In this document: in pieces, positions 47,571 to 58,944 of the stretch | Layout: every line of letters starts with the position of its first letter | Position numbering within the stretch: position 1 is the stretch's first letter | Assembly: GCF_964355755.1 (NCBI RefSeq) | Contig: NC_092671.1 | Span: 12,382,501-12,446,500 of the forward strand | DNA from: Antedon mediterranea | Taxonomy: Eukaryota > Echinodermata > Crinoidea > Comatulida > Antedonidae | Reading direction: 5' to 3' | DNA length: 64,000 nt | Translations under genes and position numbers: made by a program | The notes under the pieces: generated by a model | Databases searched by the model: none | Told to the model about the DNA's origin: nothing | The model's input: the letters and a program-made list of their open reading frames with translations, nothing else

Positions 47571-47892
47571 GTAAGGAAAAATTATTATTATTATTAATTA
47601 TTATTATTAATAAAAAAAAGCTTTGGTTTCAATTATTGTTAAAGTGATAATACTGTGTTTTATATGTCATTAACCACATTCATCTGTTATTATTACACTT
47701 AAAAAATGACTTACTCTTTAGGGATGTGGCTAGAAAGTGTTGAGAGTGGGTGTCATTAAAATAAATAAAATCAACATGTGGAAGAACTTAAAATAAGATT
47801 ATGGTGGGTGAAAGTCTTGGAAAATGGGTGTTGCCCAGCTCTACACAGCACAATTACATTTTTACTCATTCTGATTTTGTATTGTTTTTTAG
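47571..47892 (+). other. Intron 20-21 with ATT microsatellite
   Basis: A (TTA/ATT)n run fills 47580-47612 directly after the donor. Nothing else is seen. Confidence 0.75.
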
Positions 47893-47994
47893 ACTGCTGA
47901 TCTTGGAATCACAGAACACATAGAGGGCGACAGTTGCAAGTTTGCTGTATGGACAGGAAAAACACCAACTTCTGATAATAAGATTGTTTTCAAG
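47893..47994 (+). CDS. trio: trio exon 21 (34 codons, PH1)
   Basis: The acceptor is ATTGTTTTTTAG and the donor GTATAA, phase 0 at both ends. It reads TADLGITEHIEGDSCKFAVW and TPTSDNKIVFK, closely matching vertebrate LGVTEHVEGDPCKFALW and TPTSDNKIVLK. Confidence 0.98.
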
Positions 47995-48589
47995 GTATAA
48001 ACCTTTCATTGTTTGGCTAAAATGCCCATTTACCAATTCTTGGTTTGTTGAAAACTAAAATAACAGGTATTCAGAATCTTTCCTACAATTAGCATGCAGG
48101 TGTAAAGTGAATTTGAAGTGCATGTAATAGAAGCTATGCTGCAAACCGTCTAAAAAAACGGATCACAGATAAATTGATATGGCAGTTGATCATAAGTTTG
48201 TAAACTTGAAGTCGTGAGTTTAAGCACCACACTGACCATTCATGATGGCTATTGTGTTGCTAGGTCACTGCTATTTTTCAAATCACTGTAGCTACCATAT
48301 TTCTCTTTAATTATGAACTTTGTACCATATTATTTATATATTGTTATATTATGAAGGAAATAAATACTGTATTATTATGAAATAATATGAAAGTTGTAGC
48401 AGAAGACTTTAAAAGTTACTTCAGCCTCAACACCTGACATGCATACAATTTAACATTTTAAAATGACAGACATAACAAAATCAAATTATCAACATTCAAT
48501 AAAATGTATTGTCTCTTTTTCACATGTTGGTCATCATACTACTGATGGTTATAAAGCTAATTTATGTTTCTTATTTTCTGTTTATCTAG
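47995..48589 (+). other. Intron 21-22 with a SINE-like piece
   Basis: 595 bp. 48145-48270 looks like a decayed tRNA-derived repeat (see next entry). The rest is AT-rich. Confidence 0.65.
48145..48270 (+). repeat. Decayed tRNA-like SINE
   Basis: GAAGTCGTGAGTTTAAGCAC resembles a variable loop and B box. An upstream A box is poorly preserved. Confidence 0.3.
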
Positions 48590-48671
48590 ACTACTACCCT
48601 AGAAAACAAACAAGAGTGGGTACGAAACGTTCGTGAAGCCATCCAGAGTAGACACGGCCATTTGAGGATAG
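48590..48671 (+). CDS. trio: trio exon 22 (end of PH1)
   Basis: The acceptor is TTTATCTAG and the donor GTAAGA. It starts in phase 0 and ends with one base of an Ala codon. It reads TTTLENKQEWVRNVREAIQ. The Trp of QEWV is the invariant tryptophan of the C-terminal PH helix. Confidence 0.97.
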
Positions 48672-48799
48672 GTAAGATTGATATTACTCATCATTTTGTA
48701 TTCATGTTATGCTTATTACAATAATGAATTTATGCATCGTCTAATATGTGTAGGATAATTGTTTTATGTGATTACACTTTTCATAAATTTTTCCTACAG

Positions 48800-48875
48800 C
48801 TACCATCCATGCAAGCCGAGCAAATAATTTGAAGAAAGCTGGCTCCATCCGTAATTTGCGACAGAAAGCAAACAG
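48800..48875 (+). CDS. trio: trio exon 23 (basic linker after PH1)
   Basis: The acceptor is TTTTCCTACAG and the donor GTATGA. It carries two bases, 24 codons and two bases, giving (A)TIHASRANNLKKAGSIRNL and RQKANR. It is rich in Lys, Arg and Asn and is weakly similar to the vertebrate linker (TAPATRQKGRR). Confidence 0.9.
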
Positions 48876-49132
48876 GTATGAGAAATTATGATTTAGGATG
48901 ATAATAATGATTGATTTATATATCTCTTAGGAAGAACAAATATTAATACAAGTTTATTTATTTTTAAAAAATAATTATTTTTACTTTATAATAATAATAA
49001 TTGAGAAACATCTTGGAAACATTTTTCATTATTATCTGGACTTAAAAATAGAATGTTTATAAAACACAAGACAAACAGATCCTAAGAGATTATATTTTGT
49101 AATTATGCCTATGACATCTTCTTTGTTTATAG

Positions 49133-49250
49133 GTCAAGTTACCTTGACGACAGTACTGGCGATGATTGTTCGTTGATTGATAGACAAGAACGAGCATCGT
49201 TAACGTCCGTCTCCACTATCAACACAAACAAGTCTGGGGACAGCGATAAA
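49133..49250 (+). CDS. trio: trio exon 24 (Ser/Thr-rich linker)
   Basis: The acceptor is TTTGTTTATAG and the donor GTACGT. One base completes Arg, then 39 codons follow: SSYLDDSTGDDCSLIDRQ, RASLTSVSTINTNKSGDSDK. The end resembles vertebrate ISIASRTSQNTLDSDK, which in vertebrates runs straight into the SH3 domain. If the intron were retained, the frame would add about 24 codons and stop. Confidence 0.93.
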
Positions 49251-50484
49251 GTACGTAATATTTTCATTATCCCTAATGCGTTTGCATCCACTTATACACT
49301 TGTGAATTGGTACTATCCCGGATAACTTTTCCAGAGCATTCAACCTTTTCCTGAATTTAATATGCGTTAAACATTGTTATTGCGATATAGATACTCCCCA
49401 CGTTAATTCTATGGTTTTGCATGATTGTGACGTGCTTTTTCCATTTCTTATATACCCTTGTGGTTTAATATTTGTATCACTGCAATCCGGCCTGTTCATT
49501 CAACCCATTCTATAGATGTTAATGCTACTGTTATTGCTTATGATACTGCAGTGTTTTTGTAGTCTGTGTCTACCTGAAAATCAAAACAAATAGCCAGGAG
49601 CTTTATAGGGAATCTCATTTTCCTGACATTCCTCTTTTCAAACTAGAAACTGGCTCATGACAATTTTTCGGCGAATCCTAAGGCAAATGTCATATACAGT
49701 ACTGGACTAGGTCTAAAACAATATTTTATTCATTAAAGACCAGTCCAAAATGCTTGATAATCACCACAAAAAAAAGAACCGCTGTAATAATCCCTTATAT
49801 GGGCATCAATCCAAAACTGTGTATCCTATTCCCTTTTGGATCCATTAATGAAATTTACACAGCCTTACTTTCTTAAAAGAAGAAGCAGAAAAGATCAATC
49901 TATCTTTCAAATTCAACCTTTATTACATTTCTACCAAATTTTTTTGAAAATTCCCATTTGTACTATAAGTCATTAGTCTATGTTAAACCATTATTCATTT
50001 TAGAAAAGCCAAAAAGCAATAATATTTTGCATTTTATCGTTAAATTGCACAAGAATAACAGATGACATATTAGAACTGCTATTTAATATAAAATATATAT
50101 TGAACGTCTAATTTGTATTTGTAATACACAATCCCTTTGACAATAAGATGCTTTTTAACTGTACATTATATCTCCTATATCTTGGCCATTATTTATAAGG
50201 CATTACTATTTATAACTTGAAAAAAACATCAAAAGGATGGGTAATAGAATTTTTACATTAACTGCGTGTATGCATTTTGATCATCCCATCATTAATGAGA
50301 TGTTTTTAACTGAGAAATAGTTCTCTCAATTCATTATAACTAATAAATTATTTTGGCATATTGCCGATAGCGAATTTAATTACTGTCCTAATAAGTGGCA
50401 ATCTGGACAAACATAGATAAAAGTAGCCAAGTCTAGTAACAATTATTTTAGAGAGTTGTTTCATCATGACAAACAAATCCAGGT

Positions 50485-50575
50485 ATCAGACAGGATTTGA
50501 ACCCACGACCTTAGGATCACATGACAACATGACCTTGGAAATATGTGTACCAACCACGACAAAGCAACAGCTTCA
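50485..50575 (-). repeat. tRNA-derived SINE-like element
   Basis: On the minus strand the A-box-like GTGGTTGGTACAC (50545-50557) is followed by the B box GGGTTCAAATCC (50493-50504) at tRNA-like spacing. It is not a canonical tRNA. Confidence 0.6.
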
Positions 50576-53164
50576 AATTTAATATTCTATAGTTTACTAA
50601 TCTGTAATTAGTAAATTAGATGAAAAATAAATTCAGAATTTTTAAAAATTTGCTTTAAAATAAACATGTTATAGAAACATGATATAAAATTACATGGTAA
50701 GCCACTATTGTTAGTAGCTATAAAACAAAGCAAGATACAGTATAACAAATAGCACTATAAACTAAATTTGATTTATTGAAACAAGCTTTTATGTATGCAG
50801 TATACGTCTTACTTTCTTCTTATTTTAAATCCAATATACAGTAACCATAATTATAGCCATTTATTAGATGTAATAATACAAGACCATCTGCATTAAAGCC
50901 TCTCAAATGCGCAGTTCATTAACAACTTTACACACAAGTTAAGAAGACTTTCTCTCTTTATTTTCATATATTAAAATTGAAATATAGAATAGAAAGCAAT
51001 AAAAGCAGTAACATGATAAAAAGAAATTACTAAAGATTTCTCTAAAAATGTGGAAAATTCTACTTTCAAAGGAGAAATTGATTGTTCAGTTTATTTTTAT
51101 TATTTTATTGCTAAAATTAACATAACAAGTACGTATAATGGAAATAAAAGTGAAATGGAATTGCTGTTATAAAAGTCTGACTTGTGTCTGATTTACATTA
51201 CTGAATAACATTTTTTCAAATACATATTATGTCAAAAATGTAAATATATGTTACATTTTAAAATGACGAGCACTGTATTAATTTTTTTTTTAAATAGTTG
51301 AATGAATAGAATAAAATAGAAAACAACTAAACGTGATACTAAAAAATTATTTAAATATGTTTACATTAATTCTATTCCAAATAACAGCTCCTTCATAGCC
51401 AACACAGGCTATTGTATTATAGAAATGATCAATTATCAACTAAAGGGGAAATATAACATTTATGAAATATACAATAGATAGGTATTAATGTTACTTTATC
51501 GATTATTAATTTCCTGTTGTCACACAGGGAAATAAAAAGCTTTTATCGTAAACCCTTATGTATGCAAAATTCAGTTGCCGAATTAAGCTACAATATTGAC
51601 TGCATTAAGAAGTCTATTTGACCTTCTCTGGTTGACATTTGGAAATTTGTACTGACGTAAACGCTACCGTTGAAAATGCCAACCTAGCATGGCTAGTAGC
51701 AAGTTATTCTCATTTCCAATATACTTATATTCAATGTTTTTTTTAAACTATCAAATCACTGATTTTAAGCATTTAATTTGAAGTCTCGTCTTTTATCTGA
51801 GGATTAAGGAATGGAAGGGTTGATTCTTGAATATTGTTTTTGTACCGCCACTAACGCCAACAATAATTAAAAGAACATCAAATTACTGTTTTCAAGTACC
51901 GTAGAATTATAATCAATAAGTGAATTACTGTATATGGGTATATTCAATCAACTATCATAGTATCAATTTTAAACGTTACACCATGTTATGTTATATTTAT
52001 GATAATTTAAGTATACTTAAAGAACCATATCTCATAGTTGTTCTTGTTAAAATTAAGTTTTACTTCATTTTTAAGGAATAATTTATTTCATTTAGAAAGA
52101 ACAAATGATAACATTATCATCAATGCCATCGTTTTTATTATCAATATCTGGTCAACAGCATTTAACATAATTGTCATCATTATAATATCCACAAACATAA
52201 ATTAAATAAAAAATGATATCGATATAACAATGATGGTGTGTTTTAATACCCTTAAGTGTAATATTGTGCAGATCAAGTGAATGAAATAATGTTGTTTATA
52301 CATAATTTATACAACAGTTGTGAGTTACTTCTTAATCAGTGTAATGTATGTATGACATGCACCGATTAGTCTTGAGAAGGCTGTTTGATGCAAGCCCTTC
52401 ACAAACTGTATTCACTTGTTTAATAACAATCTATTTCTTTGAATCATAAATTATAGTTACTCGGTTTTTTTTCTTATTTTGTTATTGAGAAATAACATTA
52501 ATTTGATATATTTAGATTAATTAATATTCTTCTAGTCTTAATAGATACATTTGGACATTTTTTTATATAAATTTTCTAAATTTAAGGCAAATTGCATATT
52601 TGTATTACTTTTACAGTATTGTTTTCAAATTGTTCCTAATCCTATAGTGACTTTTGACTAGTAAAACATTAACAATAGTTGTCATCGTCATTGTTAATTA
52701 TCATAAGATATGTCTAATCCATACCTACCTTTACTCTTTTATGTAAAACCCCCACCTTTTATTTGGGTATTAAAGTTGTCTAGAATTCTTCATTACGCTC
52801 AATACTATAAATGATCATTTACAAGAAATTAAGCAGTGATAAAGGATACTGAACCCGTGTCTACTGATCTCTGTGTATTGATTACAATTAGTAAACTATA
52901 TTCTTTATCCTATCGACAGCTTTCCTTCATAGTTTGTGCGTGTTTCTTAGCCAATTGTGTTAATACTCCAGTTGTCTGTATATTTCTCTGCATTACAACC
53001 ATCTTAGAGTTGATGTAAATCATTTAACTTGTCTATGTTGTAATTACGTTAGCTATCTGTCAGACAGATTGTGTTTGAATTAAGCTAGGTATCGCATGTG
53101 GCAATCCCTTGAAGGAAATATGCAACCAAATAGCTACTCGTAGTTCCCATCCTAGTTATTGACA

Positions 53165-53400
53165 AAAAAATGCCCCCAGGATCCATACCTTAAGCCTGGA
53201 CTTTTTTTTTTGTATCATTGGCACCAATTCATAACCGGATCTAAGAGGCTCCCTCCCCCTAAATGTTGGAAAGTGCACAAATACAAGAATAGGACAGTAG
53301 GTTAAGTTCATTGGCCCGTTTTACGATTTTTTGGGCCATCAGCTCCCACCACCTATTTTAAATTCCTGGATCCCCCCTGCCTCAACTACATCTTCCGTAG
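53165..53400. mobile_element. Possible DNA-transposon remnant
   Basis: CCCCCAGGATCCATACC on the left and ATTCCTGGATCCCCCCTG on the right are distantly related GGATCC-containing ends in a GC-richer block, with CTCCCTCCCCCTAAATG inside. The class is unclear. Confidence 0.3.
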
Positions 53401-56400
53401 ATTGTCTGATTTAAGAGAATCTACCATTGCTTTCCTCGGCCCTTTCATTAAATACTATGACCCCTTTAAATCAGGCAGATAGCTCCATAGAATCTGATGA
53501 CAAGTAATTAAAGCATGTTAACTATTTCGGAAGTTGACATCTATTAAGCCTGAAGCTAAGAAATGCAAGTAAAAAATTTAATTAAATTAGTAAACATTGC
53601 TTCTTAAGTTGCATTTCTATTTACAGACAAATAATTTTGTGACAATTGACAGACTGACCAAAAAGTATATTATATTAAAACAGTACTATTTGCAGATTGA
53701 ATTTATATAGATATATATATATACAAGTTTGGAAAAAAAACTTTATCAGATATCGGACCCAAAATCTCCACACCTATTCGTCTTATGCAAACATTTTTTT
53801 TTTCTTTTTTCAATTAAAAAGGTACATTATCATTTCTGTATGTCAAAGCGTATATAAAAGACAGTGCAGAAGATAAATGTAAAACCTCGTCTTTTCAAAT
53901 GTTGAATAATCAAATTAGTTTTATAGTGACCTTCTCTAAATTGCATTTTGTATGATGAAATTGCATTTTCATATAGCTTGTGTAAAATTCAAGTTTCTTT
54001 GGGTAGTCAATTAATTTGCCAACACTGCTTTGAAAGCTTCAGTTTTATCGGCTGCTTATCTCCTGAGAAAAGTATTCATTCAAGTTGCTTTCTGATTGGT
54101 TGTTACCCTGTAAGGTTTACTAAATTATAAGCCTTTGACCAATCACAGCCAGCCTCTTAAATCAAAGGTGTAACCTGCAGAGAAGAAATTTTAGATGTGT
54201 AATCTTAGTGTTTTCATCATTGAATTTCAAGACTAAAGGGTGGTTCTTCGGTTTGACGATGTCTCAAATCGTCAGTATGTTAATGTATCATTTCTTACTC
54301 AATGGAACATATTTATTCTAAAAAAAAAACTGTTGTTTGTTGTGGAACCTGTACATTACTGGCTTGCATGTATTAAACATAGTTTGTTTATTTCACATGT
54401 GGAGATTGAACACACCCAATACAAACTAACCATGGTGTTGTGTAAGTATGCTGTGTCTGTGGAAAATTAAAACAATCATTTTAGGCACTGATTGAGATTT
54501 TACAGATTGGCTTGATTCCAAGATGTGTTGCAAACTCATTATAAGAACATGGATTTAATTATTTATGAAATTGATATTTTTCATGGAAATCTAATTTTGT
54601 CTGTTTTTTATGTTGGAGATTGTACAAGATTACATAGATAGTGTACAAACACTATTATCGTTATCGTTATCGTTATGTATATTTGTAAATTAGATTATGA
54701 ATCTTATTTCATGTATAAAAGCTGCATTTTGTATTGTTTATTTTTTTTTTTTATAGAAAAGAGGATTATTCAACATTTTCTAATATATAAAATTCCTAAA
54801 GCCACTTGCTTGCTATTGCTTGTTATTGATATAGACATACGCTTTACAAACTATTAAAGGAGAGCACATTATTTATGTGCATTCAAAAACCATTTATCAA
54901 CAACTAAGATATTCAATGATAATAAATTAAAATCAATTTCATTGGTTGATTATTAATACTAAAAAGTGGGCACCTTGTTAAAACTATGTGCACAAACCAT
55001 TGTCAACTTTGACCTGATGATGTGACTAAAGAGGACAGTAAGAGTTCATTTCATTATTTATCATTTTCTATACAATGTAGCAATGTAATACTGAAACTCG
55101 TTTTATGTTATGATAATAATTTTGTTAAAAAATTCAAATTGATTTCTTTCGTTTTCATGTTATTTTTGGGGAAAAATCCGACAAAAAATGCATATATTTA
55201 ATTCATGTTTTGGGTACAGATGTTACTGGCCTATTCGTTCATCATATTAAATCATACCATACTCACTTACTCTGACGTCATCTGACAGATGAACGGTGAT
55301 TCTATAAATGCGTCCAAATTCTGCATACTTGTCTCTAAATCTATGCCACACTGAATATGATATTGTAAAAATATAGTATTTTAGGTATTATTTAGATATC
55401 CACATTTGTTATTTGCTTTGCTACTGGAACATCTACTGACATTTTTATATTCAAGATTAAAATTAATATCTTTAAATTGCAATGATTTTAAATATATTCT
55501 AGTATTTATTTGTCATAATGTTTCTCTAAGGATTTTCACTAATGATCACTATTAGATCATCTGCCAGGGTTCACATAGTTTAGGCTATGATAAGTATAAA
55601 GATTATTTGCTAAGCTTTATTTCAATCCCATCGACGATTCATCATTAATGGTTGACTCATGACGAATGCAATAAAGAAATAAGGTTACCATATACATTGA
55701 TACCCAGAAAGAAAAATTAATATTTAGTAATAACTTTTTAATCACAATTTTCAATTTTTTTTCCATATTTTTTGGAAAATATCTATATACAAACAAACAG
55801 ACTATGCATGAATTTCAGGAAAATTGGTTGTGGCTCAAAAGGTTACCAAAATATTGAGTTATCTTAATATGGGCCTAAAATAAAATAGTCATCCCTCTCA
55901 TTTTGTCAATTATTTTGCTTTTATTTCTGAGCCCTTAATTTATTTCCATATTGTGAGTTTATCAGTTGCTAAATGGTAATTTATTTCATTATTGCAAATG
56001 AAGTGACGTGCATTAAAGTTATTTTTAGGATCTTATACAATTTAGATGAACTTAGTTCTGTAAAGGTGAAGTCTATTTAATAACAAGGCCACCTATAAGA
56101 TACAGAAGGAAAGTACTAAAAATAGATTGTAACACCAACGTACCTAAATACTATGAAATTACATGTTAGTTTATTAATTACACGCATAAGGTTATATTAT
56201 GTGTTTGTTTTTGCTAATTGGAAATGTTAGTATGAATAATCGTATGAACTGAAATTAATGTTGGCTTTTAAATTGTTGTTTGATTCTAACTTATTTGCTT
56301 TTAATGTAATTTGTTGAAAAGTGTGGTTTCCAATTTAAAAGTAGAATTAATTAATTTATGTTTATTAATTAATATTAAAATGTATTTATATTAAATTAAC

Positions 56401-57055
56401 ACTTTCCTTAAATATATATAATAATACAGGCACCTCAATATCACTATACATGAATATATTTAATAAATAATACATTTTTCAATAACATTTTCAAAGACTA
56501 AATATAGTTTAGTTCGCAAAGTTTGCATAAACATTTAATCTTTCATTATAAATAATGTAATATGTTTGTCAGTAGCTCTGATAAAACTTTATTGAAATTA
56601 ACAAAATTCAGTGAATTTGAAAAAATTCATTAGTCGTAATACCCATAAGAAATCGTCGGCTTTATGAAAACAACACAGGGGAGTTCACTACTTAATGCAG
56701 TCACCAAACTGCCATGTGATACATGTAATTATAAGGTAATTGGAACGCAAGACTAATATATGGTAAAACCTGCCATATAGTGGAGAAATGATAAGAGAGA
56801 TCTGTAAAATAAGTAGGAGGTTTATTCTACAAATGAGAAATCTCAAGAGCAGATCCATGAGCGTGGGAGATAAGCCAACCAGGAACCCCCTAAATTTACT
56901 GAATTAAAATTCCAAAGATGGGACATTAGGTTTAGTTCAGCACTTAATTTGTACACCCAGACCCCTCTTTTATATCGAAATGTATGAAGTAAATTATCCA
57001 TGACACTTTAATACCCTTTCACATTGTGTAGCAAAACGTTGAAGTTTAGACAGAC

Positions 57056-57140
57056 ATGAGCGTTAACATCAGCATTTTGTATGGTGTGTGTCCAAACACA
57101 CTCAGGAGCGTTAACATCAGCGGTTTGTATGGCGTGCGTT
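57056..57140. repeat. Short tandem duplication upstream of exon 25
   Basis: GAGCGTTAACATCAGC(A/G) followed by TTTGTATGG(T/C)GTG(T/C)GT occurs at 57058 and again at 57106. The period is about 48 bp, and it lies 140-220 bp before exon 25. Confidence 0.75.
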
Positions 57141-57279
57141 GGGATGTGTGTAAACTCTGGAGTTTTGCTGGGCGATGGGAAAGAGGTATTAGACAGGCAC
57201 AGATTTGGCAAAAATTAAATTAGAAATACCAAAATGTAGATTTTTAAAACTTAAATGGCATGTTTGTTCAATTTTGCAG

Positions 57280-57583
57280 TTTGATACATTGAGTCAAGTT
57301 AGTTCAGACTACGCACCGATTCCCAACCATGATTCGGTAAGAACATCGATCCACAGTGACGAAGGACAAGTTTACCCGCAACATCAGCAAACTATACCAA
57401 CACCGCAGATAAAGTACGAATCAAGACTTGCTAGGCGTGACAGTGCAGATCTCTTAGATGAGATTAAACCTCTTAAAGAGCAGATTGAATACACGCAACG
57501 AACATCAGAAGGCTCATCAGTGGACGGCTACTTGGATGGGTCAGCGCCAGCTTTTTTGGGATCAAACATGGAGAATGATAAAT
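57280..57583 (+). CDS. trio: trio exon 25 (101 codons, Ser/Gln-rich linker)
   Basis: The acceptor is CAATTTTGCAG and the donor GTAAGT. It starts in phase 0, as exon 24 requires, and ends with one base of the next codon. It reads FDTLSQVSSDYAPIPNHDSV, then a Gln/Pro/Ser-rich stretch, SRLARRDSADLLDEIKPL, and SSVDGYLDGSAPAFLGSN. It is low-complexity and probably disordered, with many possible phosphorylation sites. I know no counterpart in vertebrate Trio or Kalirin, where the SH3 domain begins here. The long open frame, codon quality and fitting phase support a real exon. Its phase asymmetry (0 to 1) means it cannot be skipped without a matching change in the next exon. Confidence 0.82.
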
Positions 57584-58597
57584 GTAAGTATTTGTGGGGT
57601 TTTTTTTTTCATTTGTTAAAAACGAGAACCTATATTGATTTTGGATACCCTCGTCAAAACTTGATGAAGCTGTATTACTTATTTAGTTAAGGTGTGTTAA
57701 AGTAATTTGTAACACTCAATCTATAAATGGATCAAAAATTAATTTTCTTATCCAATAGGTTTATACAGCAGGAAGTAGGCCTATATTTTAGGATTGCTAG
57801 TGCTTTTAGTAACATTTCACTGCCTACATTTAATAACTTTAGCTGTGAATTGTTTTATGTCACTGTTTATTTATTAAACAACTTATAGTAAGTGAAAGAG
57901 TCCATCACCCCTGCTGCCAAGTGGAACAACTCTATTATTAACTATATTATTTTTATTGTTATTTAATTCAAAACATCATTTACCATATGCTTTTATTTTG
58001 TTAATGAATTATATTATTGATATTTGACATTAATTTTTATCATGGTAGAATATTTGAATGAGAATCATAGATTTTACAACTGAAAACTTTGCTTAGCCAA
58101 TATACAAAGTTTATATTCATGTCCCAGCATGTTGGAATTTCTCTCACAGCAGGTAATCATGCAGCCAGCTAGGCCTATTTTACTTACCTGATCAACATTG
58201 TCCTCGGCTAAATTTATATAAATCACTTCCAATTTTTCAATAATTTAAAATTCATATAGGCATACAGTATACTGGAAAATGTCTTCAAAAATGTAAATGT
58301 GCATATTATTTATTTCAACTTATGGAGATATAATAACTGAACAATTTTGTTTACAAGATGATCCCTCCTCTGTCTTCTTCATATCTTAAGAAGGCCCCTT
58401 TTACTTGAAGTCATTGATGATGAAGTACACAAGTAGACCCCTTCAAAATATAATAATAATATGTTCTTGAGATGACAAAGTGATTTTAAATTGTTAGAAT
58501 GTCTTTTGTATTTTTAACAAGCACGAATGTGCAATACTCGGGGGTACAGCGAAAGAAGCTGTATACAGACGTATACAGTTAGAAAGTAAAGAAAATA

Positions 58598-58668
58598 GGT
58601 TTCGCCAGGGCTCGAACCGGGACCTTCTGCGTGTTAAGCAGACTTGACAACCACTACACTACGAAACC
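58598..58668 (-). tRNA. tRNA-Val (AAC)-like gene, slightly degenerate
   Basis: Read on the minus strand, the acceptor arms GGTTTCG/CGAAACC pair perfectly. The anticodon stem TCTGC/GCAGA is perfect around the loop TTAACAC, with anticodon AAC. The D-arm GTGTAGTGGTT and T-loop GGTTCGAGCC are present. A TTTT Pol III stop follows 3 bases after the 3' end. Defects are one D-stem mismatch, one T-stem mismatch and a variable loop short by one base. It is 71 nt where 73 is usual, so it may be a pseudogene. Confidence 0.6.
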
Positions 58669-58872
58669 TCTTACATTAAAAATGTGGGTTACAGAAAGTT
58701 TTTTAATCCATTTAAATTACAAATAAATGGTAATAAGCACAAAGCAAAATAAACATGTGTAAAAGTGATAATTACCGATTAAGTATTTTGAAAAATAATA
58801 AAAATAAGATATACTCTGTATAATTATCATATTGCGTATACAGTACTTTTCACCATAAATTAAAAAAAAAAA

Positions 58873-58944
58873 GGTTTCGTCCGGGCTCGAACCAGGTACC
58901 TTCTGCGTGTTAAGCAAACGTGATAACCACTACGCCAAGAATCC
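58873..58944 (-). pseudogene. tRNA-Val (AAC) pseudogene
   Basis: It is a relative of the copy at 58598-58668, with the same loop TTAACAC and T-arm GGTTCGAGCC, and a T12 run just after the 3' end. The acceptor stem is damaged (GGATTCT against CGAAACC, two mismatches) and the T stem has a mismatch. It is probably non-functional. Confidence 0.6.

Larger units (their letters stand above)
49251..57279 (+). other. Intron 24-25 (8.0 kb)
   Basis: No SH3-coding exon is visible here, and none is needed for phase since exon 25 starts in phase 0. Contents: a minus-strand SINE at 50485-50575, a GC-richer repeat near 53165-53400, an (ATCGTT)n microsatellite at 54657-54675, (AT)n near 53707-53725, and a partly palindromic direct repeat at 57056-57140 (GAGCGTTAACATCAGC twice). 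Otherwise it is AT-rich. Confidence 0.75.
3198..57583 (+). other. trio: Gene span: Trio/Kalirin-type RhoGEF (partial at both ends)
   Basis: This is the span of the 25 joined exons listed below (1,258 codons plus one base). Trio/Kalirin proteins are large multidomain exchange factors: SEC14, about nine spectrin repeats, DH1-PH1, SH3, DH2-PH2, SH3, Ig and kinase in vertebrates. Here one sees in order about six spectrin-type repeats (residues ~1-747 of the visible part), DH1 (~780-971), PH1 (~972-1090) and a Ser-rich linker (~1093-1258). Every exon junction keeps the reading frame, and the order matches vertebrate Trio without a gap. The family activates Rac1/RhoG through DH1 and guides axon growth and cell migration. 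The N-terminal part lies before the window and the SH3 onward lies after it. Most invertebrates have one gene for the vertebrate TRIO/KALRN pair, so I use 'trio', but this window cannot separate the two. Confidence 0.95.

Noticed and set aside
49251-49325. Alternative C-terminus by retention of the intron after exon 24
   Set aside because: The frame stays open for only about 24 codons with no known terminal motif. The donor GTACGT is usable and exon 25 fits in phase.
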